The position numbers and the translations under genes are program-made. The notes below the pieces were generated by a model. The model made no database searches, was not told the origin of the DNA, and was given only the letters and a program-made list of their open reading frames with translations. A DNA stretch of 64,000 nucleotides from Ciona savignyi (taxonomy: Eukaryota; Chordata; Ascidiacea; Phlebobranchia; Cionidae), in the NCBI GenBank assembly GCA_000149265.1, contig CH002614.1, positions 1,324,511 through 1,388,510 of the forward strand, in the 5' to 3' direction. Positions 22,369 through 33,600 of the stretch are shown here, in pieces (the stretch's first letter is position 1; every line of letters begins with the position of its first letter).

Positions 22369-22674
22369 CTGGTTCGACTGGTTAGTCTGGTGGTATAGTG
22401 CGACGCATTTCAACCGAAGGATTGTAGAATCGAAACTGGTCGCAAGATAGTCGGTTGTGTCCTCGTGAAGACACTTAACGAACATTGCCTTAACCAGCGA
22501 ATTAATGGGTTTTACAAAAATGAAGGAACGGGTGTATTCTATATAACATACTGCAATAGCTCCGGTAACCCGGCGGTGGGCGCAAGGTGATCTGTTGATT
22601 GCATGTGTGTTAACCCCCTTGGTTTTCCTATTCAAGGGGATAAACATGAAAATACTATCTTATCCTATCCTATC
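22369..22674 (+). mobile_element. SINE-A, full length
   Basis: Complete copy. Head ggttcgactggttagtctgg with cgaaactggtcgcaag, body cacttaacgaacattgcctt and ggtgatctgttgattgcatg, and a tail of three tatcc units ending 22674. Confidence 0.95.
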
Positions 22675-24212
22675 AGGAGTATTTGTCTTTGTAAACAATT
22701 TTGTTATCTGTAATATGTTCTGTTTGGATTGTTAGTAAGGTTTTAACTAGTTAAGACAATTTGTATATCTTTTACTGGTATTTCGAATTGCAGCAAAAGA
22801 AAAAAGTGGAATGAAAAATATTGAAGCCGAGATGAATAAGCATGTACATTCAATAACAGGTAAAAAAACATTTGAGTTGTTTTGCTCTTTTATGGGTAGG
22901 TAACACAATTGTTTTCATGCTGAACCACAAAAACTTTAGTTTAGAACTTGGTTTATTGTTGTGACTGTAAGATCCCCTTTATCAATTACTTGTTATATGA
23001 TGTCTATGTAATATGCTGAAAGTAAGTGTATCAAACATGGTTTAACTATTTTATTACTTGCATTGAAAAGCATGTAGTACATATTTATTGAACTGAGAAT
23101 TTTAAGTATTAAGAGCATGATTTTTTAATAAGTTACTCATCATTAGGTAGTTGATTAAGATTGTTCGTTTTACCAGAAAAGGTGGTGGGAAAATACAAAA
23201 GTTAGTTGTGTAAAAGCGATAACTGGTAATTGGTTGTGTCCTTTGAGTAAGGGACTGGGGCCTTATCTACACCTAACTGATTATCAAATTAAAAAAAAAA
23301 TTCCTTAAGGGGCATAAGTTAATCTGATAAATACTTGTATGAGGATGTCCCTCAGGTTATTTAGATTCAATTATATGTTAATTTTTTTAGGCTCTCCAGC
23401 CAGAAGAAACCAGTCAAGATGTCGTTGATTGTGAAGAAATATGGTTGTAATACAAAAAAGAAATAGAGCATTTTATGGTATGGGAAATTATACAACTAAA
23501 ATAATTTCACTGGAAATTTAGCATCTACACATTTAAAATTTAAATTTTGGGTGCAAATTTTAACCACCATCATTAATTAGCTAATGATATTGCAAGTTTT
23601 AATTTAACTCCTGGATAATTATGGCGTAACAAGACATCCTTACATGTGTTTGGTGACAATACACTTACAAACTTTTAAAAAATGATTGCTATAATTCTTA
23701 AAAAAAAAATCCCGAAAAGTAGTTACTCAGTATTTGGCAAGTACAGGTTTACCTCCAGGTTAAACCCTAAATGTTTTGAAGACACATCAAAGTCATGTGA
23801 GTTACTATATGTATTAGGTTAGGACCTATTTGTTTATGTTTGCAGGAACAACTACGTAAGCTGCGTATAAAATATAGCAATTGTCGTTAAAGACCCTGCT
23901 TGCATATATTATACACATATATCGTGTTTTACAAATGGTGGTGGTTACGACATATGGATGACACTGAGTCACTCCAGTTGTTGAATATTAACCTAAATTG
24001 TAATATCATGGTCAAACTAATTATATGTGAATAAAATGATATGCATTGGTTTTGATGGTTTATTTAATTTAAATAATAAACAAAATGCATTAACCTAGGG
24101 AAAGCAAGTTGGACTCAATGGGATGAACAGTAATCTTCTGTTAATTGATTAGACGTATGGCTATAACTTTGATGCTTTGACATTTAATAAACTAAATTAA
24201 GTGTTTTCCCCC

Positions 24213-24550
24213 AGAGCCCAGAAATAACCTTTGTTGAGTGTGTGAAAAACTGAACTGTGGAAAAGCTAAAACAGACTGGGTAAGTCTTCTGATCTTTGTT
24301 TTCCTGTAAGTGGTAAAACACAAGAAGTGTTGTCACACTCCTCAGCTTACTGTGTGTACGTCATGACTTCCCAGCTTTGGGTGTGGGTTATATGGTGATT
24401 TTACACTGTTAATACTGGTTTGTATTTTATTTAGATATGCTGCGACAAATGCGAAAGATGGTTCCACAGAGACTGCATTAACTTATCGAAGCAACAGTTT
24501 CAAAATGCATTCAAGCAAAAATGATATTGCCAATTTTGTGAATAAGACAC
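24213..24550 (+). pseudogene. Disrupted PHD-finger exon pair
   Basis: Two adjacent exon-like pieces meet at a good donor (ctgg|gtaagt, 24283) and acceptor (tttatttag, ends 24433). The joined region reads VCEKLNCGKAKTDW then ICCDKCERWFHRDC, the core of a C4HC3 PHD zinc finger (Cys pairs plus WFHxxC). A last CxxC-type pair (YCQFC) lies just beyond. The region as a whole is not one intact reading frame. It has at least two breaks, so it is either a decayed host gene or a transposon-borne PHD domain. Small exon-like blocks at about 22797-22859 and 23391-23450 (plus) could be further parts. Function is unknown. Confidence 0.45.
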
Positions 24551-24639
24551 AGTACATAAACTTCAATTTAGCTTTTTCAATTTATTGCTCAGGATAATTG
24601 ATCACCTGTTTTTAATTTTTTAATAGTACAATTTTGTTT

Positions 24640-24780
24640 ATTTTCTTCTTCGTTTTCTACTTCATCCAATATGGAATTTTAGCCAAAGTTGATTATACCT
24701 TACATCGCTGGTATTTTTTACTTAATATTTCTGTATTTTCTATTTTATTTTCTACTTCATCCAATATGGAATTTTAGACC
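24640..24780. repeat. Spaced direct duplication
   Basis: ttttctacttcatccaatatggaattttag occurs twice, starting about 88 bp apart, in otherwise AT-rich DNA. Confidence 0.75.
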
Positions 24781-25206
24781 CAAATGGTGTTAATACTGAT
24801 ACTGTTATTTACAATTACCGGTTACATGATTTTCTTTTGTTTTCTGCATTACATAAAGTTCCTTTCAATGTTTGTGTGATGTTTTACCAATCACCTAAAA
24901 TGCCACATACGACCATTTCAACAAGTAAATTTACTGTCAATAACAGATGTTACTGGTACTGGTAGACGTCGCGAAACAATCTTAATTTCTGTTGTGAAAC
25001 TCACAGAGGCAATTGTAATTAATCTTGAGCAAGATCTACCACATATTTTTAATTAAATTTAGGTTAGTTTATTCATTTTTTGACCCAGTAATAAATAATG
25101 AGGACACAAGAAAGCAAAGTTTACCCGGTTTACATATTTTGTGTAACTTAAACCGCTTCTCGTGTTAGCACTTGCATGATTAGCCCCTACCAAAGTGTGG
25201 CACGGT

Positions 25207-25262
25207 ACAAGGATATAGGATAGGATATTCATGTTTATTTCAGTGAATTGTTCTATTTTGTT
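25207..25262 (-). mobile_element. SINE-A 3' end fragment
   Basis: aggataggatattcatgtttatttcagtgaattg is the reversed tail and last bases of SINE-A, truncated after about 55 bp. Confidence 0.75.
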
Positions 25263-25372
25263 ATTTCCGGTCTTACATGGCCGAACGAGCAACTGGAGCT
25301 TTTAAGCAGGACCCTATTTTGCACAAACCATTCCACATAAAGAGTACAACACTTTCTTATTACGTGCATTCT

Positions 25373-25675
25373 TCCTCCGGCCGGTTAGTCTTGCGGTTAA
25401 GTGCATCGCCTTTCAATCGACAGGTTGCAGGTGCGAAACTGGTCGCTAGCTAGTCGGTTGTGTCCTTGGGCAAGGCACTTTACGGACATTGCCTGAACCC
25501 AGCGGATTAATGGGTTCTACCAAATTGAAGGAACGTGTCTATCATATACAACACACTGCAATAGCTCCGGTAACCCGACGATGGGCGCGAGGTGATCTGA
25601 CGATTGCCCGTGTGATAACCCCCTAGGTTTTCACATTCACGGGGATAAACATGAATATCCTATCCTATCCTATCA
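25373..25675 (+). mobile_element. SINE-A, full length and well preserved
   Basis: Best reference copy in the window. Head ggccggttagtcttgcggtt and ggttgcaggtgcgaaactgg, body ttgggcaaggcactttacgg and ggtgatctgacgattgcccg, end cattcacggggataaacatg, then tatcctatcctatc. It directly abuts array 2. Confidence 0.96.
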
Positions 25676-25690
25676 CCTTTGAAAAAATGG

Positions 25691-26076
25691 CATGTCGCTT
25701 CGGAAAAAGTGGCGTGTCGTCTCTAAAAAAGTGGCGTGTCGCCTCGAAAAAAGTGGCGTGTCGCCTCTGAAAAAGTGGCGTGTCGCCTCTGAAAAAGTGG
25801 CGTGTCGCCTCGAAAAAAGTGGCGTGTCGCCTCTGAAAAAGTGGCGTGTCGCCTCGAAAAAAGTGGCGTGTCGCCTCGAAAAAAGTGGCGTGTCGTCTCT
25901 GAAAAAGTGGCGTGTCGCCTCGAAAAAAGTGGCGTGTCGCCTCGAAAAAAGTGGCGTGTCGCCTCGAAAAAAGTGGCGTGTCGCCTCGAAAAAAGTGGCG
26001 TGTCGCCTCTGAAAAAGTGGCGTGTCGCCTCGAAAAAAGTGGCGTGTCGCCTCTAAAATAGTGGCGTGTCGCATGC
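25691..26076 (-). repeat. 22-bp minisatellite array 2 (about 17 units, inverted to array 1)
   Basis: Same unit as array 1 but on the other strand, mostly A and B types, with C- and D-like units toward the ends. The right border is gtggcgtgtcgcatgcgaca. The 12-bp stretch gtcgcatgcgac is a perfect palindrome and is followed by cattttctggtgtatagtcc. Array 1 has the reverse-strand equivalent (cattttttggtgaacagccc). The two arrays are therefore inverted relative to each other, 4.3 kb apart, with homologous outer caps. Confidence 0.95.
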
Positions 26077-26485
26077 GACATTTTCTGGTGTATAGTCCTA
26101 TTGGACATTTTTACGTTCCAATTATTATGAAATTTATAGGTGTGTTGTTCGTTATGTGTGGCCTAAACATCGTCGTATCAGGTAAAGCTTTTTCAAATTT
26201 GACGATTCCCGAGACTTTAAAATTTAAATTGTCTCAAGCAACTTTACGTGCATGCCGAAAGGCTAATGCTTTCTCCTGAATGTAGAACGCCACTACGTGA
26301 GCTCGTACCAAGAATCGACCGCGTATTTGATGAACTAATGGACTTATGTGTCAATTTTCCAGAAGATCAACCTCTTGAAGGTGTTAACATATCAAGAATA
26401 CAGTTAGAGGGTCAGAAACGTGATTTTGATACGCATGTGCGTCAGTGGTTAAATAAACCTGAATCACAAGAAGCAAGGTCTGGCC

Positions 26486-27042
26486 CAGGGGTGGGCAACA
26501 TACGGCCCGCGGGCCGGGTCCGGCCCGTGAAGGGATTTTCACCGGCCCCCAGACTGTATCTAACAATAACCTGTAATGTGGCCCAAGTCCGGCCCGCTGT
26601 CTGTATCCAACCACACTATGTAATGTGGTCCGACGCATCATTCCTAAAACGTGTCTATCACTCTACTCTTACCGCACTGTTAATGCGAGCTGGTAAAATA
26701 AACAATAACCTTAGTGAACAAACAATTGTGTTAGCACACTTTTTAAAGAAACAACATAAGGTCAAAGCAGAGAGCGTTGTAAACATCCCCGACTACTGGG
26801 TACTGTGTAACAACGTGGCAGTTAGGGTTAGTTTTTCTTTAGAAATAGGATAGGATAGGATATTCATGTTTATCCCCGTCAGAGTATTGCGTATTAAAAG
26901 AGCACAACATTAGTCGTCCTTATTTGACGAAACATAAAAACTATGGCCATAATTTTTGATATTATTCATCTAACAATCCAGCCCACCAAGGACTTCATAT
27001 TTCCACATCTGGCCCGCCGACTAGAGAAGTTGCCCACCCCTG
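26486..27042. mobile_element. hAT-type MITE nested in the BEL/Pao fossil
   Basis: Inverted ends caggggtgggcaac and gttgcccacccctg, with cggcccgcgggcc just inside the left end and ctggcccgccg near the right, bound a 557-bp non-coding element. The flanks share ctggc(c), a partial rather than clean 8-bp duplication. A reversed SINE-A tail fragment (about 26846-26882) lies inside it. Confidence 0.85.
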
Positions 27043-27215
27043 GCTGGCCGCTACACGCCGAGCATAACTTCTACTACAAGCTCTACCCGGAGTGAACGCC
27101 GAAAAAGCCGAATAACTCTAAAACTAGCCGAACTCGCTAATAAGCAAGCTACGGACAGGTTGTACGATACACGCCAGCATGCAAAAGAGCAAGCAGACCG
27201 CGATGCCGAGAAGGC

Positions 27216-27370
27216 CCGCTTAGCGGCGGAAGAAGCTAATCGTAAGGCCCGCTTAGCGGCGGAAGAAGCTAATCGTAAGGCCCGCTTAGCGGCGGAAGAA
27301 GCTAATCGTAAGGCTCGCTTAGCGGCGGAAGAAGCTAATAGGAAGGCTCGTTTAGCGGAGAAAGAAGCTA
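27216..27370 (+). repeat. 33-bp in-frame repeat coding KARLAAEEANR
   Basis: Four to five copies of aaggcccgcttagcggcgga agaagctaatcgt encode an 11-residue helical repeat (KARLAAEEANR). They form a coiled-coil block within the BEL/Pao gag remnant. Confidence 0.9.
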
Positions 27371-28231
27371 ATCAAAAGGCTCGCGAATCTATAGAACAAG
27401 CAGAGCGTATCTCCAACAAAAAAACAACGAGAATTGGAATACGCAAAGGCAGTTTCTAAGGCGTGGGAAGATGAAGAAAACCCGGAGGTTGTAGACTTGA
27501 CCTTACCCACATTACAACCCACCGTCGCAACTACAGCGATTAAACCTACTGCAACACAACATTCGCTTGCAGAAGATCTTCCCAACTTAAGCCTTCACCC
27601 GAAATCGATTGAAGAGTTATCATCGCCACTGGAAGGACAAAATATTCCACCGCTACGCTATGAATACCACCCCTGTACTGGTCGCGTAATTCCCGAAAGT
27701 CATAAATATAAACCTGACCCATGCCGCATATTAAAAGAATTCCATGGACATGAGTTACCCACTACTCAAAGTGGTCCTGACCGCCAAGAAAACGTATCGA
27801 CTGATTTTGGAGAACGATTTCTGCCGCGCCCGGTTATCGAAAAGTTTAACGGCAACCCCATGAAGTACTGCACGTTTATTCGTCAGTTTGAAATCCACAT
27901 CGCAAGAAAGACAGAAGGCGACGATATTAGACTCGTGTTTTTGATTCAACATTGTGGACCCAATGTAAGTAAAAAGGATATCTCACCTTACCTCTAAACC
28001 TCCCGAGATTGGTTATAAATCCGCACGATGTAACTTCCCGACAAGGTGTTGGCTCCTAACACCTGTCTTAGTGAGAGGTTGCAGTATGCTTATAGACGGC
28101 GTCCTTTATTATATTCAGAGTTTGAAATAACGCGTCATTGTCCAAAACTTGTGAATTTATTCGAATTTGAATGATGACGGAAACGAAAGGTCTTGAAAAT
28201 AGCCTTGTTTTATATCTTAATATCCCCCAGT

Positions 28232-28362
28232 GGAATAATGGACTCTGTCAAATTGAAGTAACGTCTGAATCATACACGCCAAGTAATCTGACGATTGCCC
28301 GTGTGTTAAACACCCCTTGGTTTTCCTGTTAATGGGGATGAACATAAATATCCTATCCTAAT
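28232..28362 (+). mobile_element. SINE-A 3' half
   Basis: gtggaataatgg, then ctgacgattgcccgtgtgtt, then ggggatgaacataaatatcc with a short tatcc tail. Confidence 0.85.
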
Positions 28363-28705
28363 TCTCCATCATTTCAGAGCTGCCAACCTTACAAAAAGGA
28401 ACAACTAAATTAAATCTGATGTCGGATTCTCCGAAGAAAAATTCATTCGTCTCATACGTTATGCATTCATTCGTCGCATAAGTTATGCATGGATTCTGTA
28501 CCATTTTTGTCAAAGTAACAGTTAGAAACCAATATCCAAATCTGCCGCATGAATTTAAGTTAACAATCATGAAAATATTTTCCCACGGTTTTATGGTTGG
28601 ACTGGAACGAATAGATCAGTCTGCAGACTGGCAAAATGATTTGTTCGTATATTGGCTGTTTTACATTGGTTAGTGAAATTCCTTTTTATAAAAGTAACAA
28701 TTAAG

Positions 28706-28987
28706 GTTATAGGATACTATGTTTATCTTTGCAAATGGGAAAACGCCAAGGTGCTATCACACGGGCAATCGTGAGATCACCTCGCGCCCAACGTTCGTTT
28801 ACAAGAGCTTTTGCAGTGTATTGTGTACAACGTTCCTTCAATTTGGTAGAAACACTTATTCCACTGAGTGCAGGCAGTTTTCGCTAAGTGCCTTGCCCAA
28901 AGACTCAACCGACCAGCTAGCGACCAGTCTTTAATCTCTTTTCGGCTAAAAAGACGTCGCTTTAACCCACTCACTAATCGGCCGGAT
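28706..28987 (-). mobile_element. SINE-A, near full length
   Basis: Minus copy from the tail (ataggatactatgtttatc) through gatcacctcgcgcccaacg and agtgccttgcccaaagac to the head (gctagcgaccagt, ctcactaatcggccgg). Confidence 0.92.
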
Positions 28988-30057
28988 CACTTAAAATGAA
29001 GAAGCAATAACAACCTAAACAATGCGGTTATCTAGTAACCCCAGACCTTTGTGACTTAAATATTAAATAAAAAAGTGGAAATTGTTGAATCTTAGCATCT
29101 ATATGTTACAAAGATACAGAACAGATTCGATTTGCTTGATTTTAAGAGCCAAGTATATTAATAAACACAAAACTGTCTCCAGACTGCTCTATGTAGGCTA
29201 TTTTATTAATTTTTCTTAAAGTGCCCACTTATTTTGCTAATCAGTCTTATTGGAAGTAAGATAAACGAAAGTATATTTGGTCGCGTAAGCCCCAAATTCA
29301 CTGGTACTGCTCCGTACGTCGAGTACTTTTTCCCAAAAAAATAGCTAGGAGATGCACAATTAACATCTTTATTTCACGAAGCACTGCTTTACTATTACAA
29401 AACAGCACAGCTAAACAAGAACACCGGCGCGCAGTCTGGCACTTGACGCGTTCAACCAAACAAACATTAGGGAACCACCACCAATGTTACTCAGCAAAAC
29501 ACTCATTTAAATACCATGACTAAGAAAGGGGTCGCTGTCATTTCCGACAGCGCATTATGGCATATTAGTTGGTTATACGCCATCTATACAGGTGGAAACG
29601 AAATTCTACTAAAAGGGCAATACATATGAATGCCTGACCCAAGCAGGACTCGAACCCTGGCTCAAGCTCAAGCCCAAGCTTCGTGCGCAACATTTGGTGC
29701 TTCTCTACTAGACAATATTGATAAGACAACGTATGACAGAGTTTATAACTACATAAGCAGCACATATCAAAGTGGAAACTTGGCAACTATCTGGCTTCTA
29801 TCTGACTTTCAACCAAATGGTTTGTCGGAACACTTTATTTATATACAACCAGATTTTTTGTTCTCTGAGTAGCTTGTTTGGTTGGTGCAACATAGTCTTT
29901 TCAGCACGGTCACACGTTTCCAATCCCTGGTAGACGTGCAACACAAATGTACTAGATGTGCTGTATCACACACCGTTTAGTGTTGCAATTGAACCAGCAA
30001 TCCTCCGGACGTTTTATGCTAACCACTGCGACATGAAAACTTCAACGAAATACTATC

Positions 30058-30210
30058 CCACCGAATAGCGTGGTGGATTAGTGCGATGCCTTTCAGCCGA
30101 AAGATTGCAGGATCAAAATTGGTTGGTTGTGCGAAGTGATCCGACACTTGCCCGTGTGATAAACCCTTGGTTTTCCCATTCACGGGGATAAAACCTGAAT
30201 ATTCTTTCCT
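30058..30210 (+). mobile_element. SINE-A with internal deletion
   Basis: The head (gatgcctttcagccgaaagattgcagg) runs into ggttggttgtg and then directly into gaagtgatccgacacttgcccg and the 3' end. The middle is deleted. Confidence 0.82.
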
Positions 30211-30679
30211 TAGATTGAATTTGTACGAATCACAACGGTTTGCAGCTAAATCATGGTTTCACCTTTAATTAACCTCGCGGAAACTAACAGCTCATTCAGT
30301 ACACAGTGAATTAAAACGAACACAAGAAATATGCAGCAATTCTGCCACTGGTGTGAAAAAAGCGCATGTTGGGGATTCCCCGGATTTCCAATTAGTGCAG
30401 ACAACTAGAATGGATGCGATTTAGAATGGCAGTAGAAAACAAAACAATAGAGTGAAAAAACGGTTCAAATGTCCTTGGATGTAGTATTTGGATTCGTGTG
30501 CCCACCATTTATCAGGCACAAGGTAATAGGTGCATCGGGACGTAAGGTAAGTGTCATCCACTTCACAGTGAACACGCCACAATCGTAAGTATGACGTCAA
30601 AGTAGGAAAGTTACAATGGAAGAAGACGAGAGAAACTCTATGAATCGGGTGGCAGCGCAGCAGCGCTATGAGTGGCTGG

Positions 30680-33600
30680 TTATTTGCCATGGAAGTTGGA
30701 GTCACGTGACAGCTGGCGACCGATGCTTCGGCTGATTGACGACTGGAAAGAAAAATTTGTTAAATCGACCAATCGCAGCAAACAAGATTATTATTGGATA
30801 ACTTTTTTATAAAGTATATAATCGTATATCCTAATGCTTATTGAGTATCACGAATTAGTATTTCTTTTGTAATTGATTTGATACACAGTTTCCAGATACT
30901 GTGTTAGTGAATAGAAATAAGGCTTCACCCACCCCCCCCCCTCCCAACGACCCAGTGACTGACACAATCCACCATCCCCCAAGTACCCATTGACCCACCC
31001 CCATCCACCCATTCACCTACCCTTAGACTTTTCCGACTCCGCTGCGCCGACCGAACAAAGCTTGGACCCAGTGACGTCATCTTCTTTCCGACATCCTCAG
31101 TAATACAGGGAAGAAGTTCGTCCATCAACGAATCCCTAGGAATCCGACCAATTATTATGCTGCTGCATGTTGCAGACGGTAGCGCGTTTGTTTGGGCAAT
31201 ACTACGAGGGAAATAGGGAAGGAGGGATACTACACACTAAAACTATGAAAACTAATCCCAAACACTAATATCAAGCCTAAAACTAACCCCAGCCCCATAT
31301 CCAACCCATTAATTTTTATCGTCTGAGAAAATCCTTTTTTTTCGGCATATGTATCGGCCGCGTTAACCATTCGGCCGCACGACCGTTCAGATTTCTGTAA
31401 ACTTATTTTTTTTTAACCGGGTCAAACTTTGAACCCATTATAGGCTCGTTCCTAAGAACGTTTTTGTATAGGTGGTGTAAGTATAGGTCGCGTTAACCAT
31501 TCGGCCACACCACTTACCTTGCCGGTTTGACGAGAGAATCAAATTCTGACGCTAGATGTCGCCGCACAGTAGCTTTATTCACAGGGATACCAAGTGCATT
31601 GGCCATGTCATCCGATGTGAATGTGGTATCGAACACAATCAACGCACCATGAACACCAGAGTCGCGTAAATTACTCGAATATTCTAAAATTTAAGAAGAA
31701 CTTTGTAAAAATTCGTTGAGCGATACTTGTATATTATACACCAGGCTATTTACCTCCTCTTAGAATAAGAAAGGATATCCATGTTTATCCCCGTGAATGG
31801 GAAAACCAAGGAGTTATTACACAAGCAACCGCTAGATTACCTAGCGGACACACAAAATACTAATCCGGCGCAAACTACCAGTATATATACATTAGTATTA
31901 TTAATTACTGAGCCAACCTTTCAAATCAATAGATTTCGCCCATTGCACCAATCTTGCATTGTTCCACACCAACAAATCGGCGTCACATGACTGACACATC
32001 TGTCTTCGTTCGTCCAAACGCTGCGTGAAAAATAACAAAATATTAAAGTTCGCATTCGTACTATTGCATGCATGTTTAGTACAGGGTTGAGGGGTCACGT
32101 ATTTAGTATAGGGGGCATATACTGGAACAAATTTAACAACAAAAATTTATTTTGGGGTACAGGTTAAAAATCTGCAGACGAGCAAGGACCGTTCATGTCA
32201 CATGTCATAATATGACGTGGGAAAAATAGAATTGTCGTGCAGTTAAAACTAGAGTGTCTGATTCAATAACGCGTTCTACCCAATGATCTGGCGACCGGGT
32301 ATACCTGTCACCAGCGTGACGCAGTAAAAAAAAACAGTAAAATCTTCGGATTCGAATAGTTATACCAAGCCTACAATATTCAAAACACCCATTTAATGCA
32401 GCTATAGCCAGAATCTAGCGTAATGAAAATTAAAAACATTTATTTTATGTTAAATCATCCCACCTGAACCTCTACTAGAATTGTAAGGAAGGTGACGAGA
32501 TGTATTTCGTCGCTCACCTGTGTATTGAATGAAAGCATTCGAAGTAATTCAATCCCCCTGAGGGCGCTGTCTTGGTGGGTTTTCTTGCCTTCCATCCCTA
32601 GGTGGCGATCAAGATCCTTCCTCGTCAACGAGCAGAGCGTTCGCCCGTCAATCAAATGCTCACGGAAGCGTGACGCGTATTGCGTAAGACCGACGTCACG
32701 CAACCATTGCTCGCACACCCACCAGTGGTCCAACTGTCCAGCGGCCGACATGTTGCTGCAAATATGACCACGTTAAACGCCAGACCATGATTTAATTGGA
32801 CCGTGTACGGTCGTTTGGCGGAATGGGTTAATGCGACCGATTCTTGTATTGATTTAGTACAAAAACGGTCTTTGCGACGAGACACTATGGGTTCGAAACT
32901 TGGCTCGATTAAAAGAAAAACAAAATTCCTGTGTGACTAAACGGTAAAACGCGACTTATACATATACTCACTCTAGTTATATAACGTGTTTAGTGATGAG
33001 CCCGCCATGGGTTCGAAACCTAGCCCGGTAAAAATATATTGGACCGTTTTTTACACTGACTTTTTGACGATAATGTACTGATCCGTTACGGGAAACGGAA
33101 GTCAATGCATACGGCATGCGTGAGCGGTCGATGCATACGACATGAGTTGCATCCGACAACTAATTCGGTTTTAAAACAACCCGCACACGAAACCTCAGTG
33201 AGGTAATTCGGACGGGGACCAGGATTACTACGTGAACAACCGTACGTCACGAGTGATGACGTAATTAAACAAAATAAGAACGTAAAGCAACTCACGCGAC
33301 GGTGCATGCTGGGTTGCGGAACTCCTCGATTCCCAACCACAACTTCCTTCTGTGAAGAACATTCTCGATGTTCAGGCATTTCTCCAACTCGCCCAGTGAC
33401 AAACCGAGAAGAACCTAAAATGAGATTACGTCACAATGCGATTACGTCAGTGATAATACGTGACAATGAGATTAAGTCTATGTGATATTGCTTCTCATTG
33501 AGATTATGTCAGAGGTATTACGTCACAGTGATATTACGTCACAATAATATTACGTCACATTGAAATAACGTCACAAAGATATCAGCTCAAAAAATGTAAA

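Larger units (their letters stand above)
26130..27999 (+). mobile_element. BEL/Pao-type LTR retrotransposon fossil (gag region only)
   Basis: This is a broken remnant. Recognisable parts are an N-terminal helical gag-like stretch, a Lys/Arg/Ala/Glu-rich coiled-coil repeat block, and a region like the DUF1759 domain of BEL/Pao Gag (FNGNPMKYCTFIRQFEIHI, then RLVFLIQHCG). No protease, reverse transcriptase or integrase was seen in the window, and I could not define LTRs. A hAT-type MITE has inserted into it. With several breaks and most of the element missing, it is clearly dead. The readable protein suggests moderate rather than great age. Family assignment rests on remembered motif similarity. 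Confidence 0.65.
28000..30679. other. Intergenic stretch between the gag fossil and KAZN
   Basis: I see no gene here. It contains SINE-A copies at 28232-28362 (plus), 28706-28987 (minus) and 30058-30210 (plus). A small atgcattcattcgtc duplication lies near 28440-28490. The part nearest 30680 should hold the KAZN 3' UTR. Confidence 0.55.

Noticed and set aside
24213-24550. Stop codons in the PHD region read as recoded (Trp or Sec)
   Set aside because: A nuclear locus beside repeats, with no SECIS-like structure seen. Decay is the simpler explanation.
20688-26116. Direct repeat gacatttttacgt outside both arrays as a target-site duplication
   Set aside because: It lies at different distances from the two caps (about 30 and 15 bases beyond the shared flank), so it cannot be the insertion duplication of one element with these ends.
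29630-29872. 80-codon plus frame and a tRNA-like B box (ggactcgaaccctgg, reversed)
   Set aside because: No matching A box, stems or family sequence. The peptide looks random.
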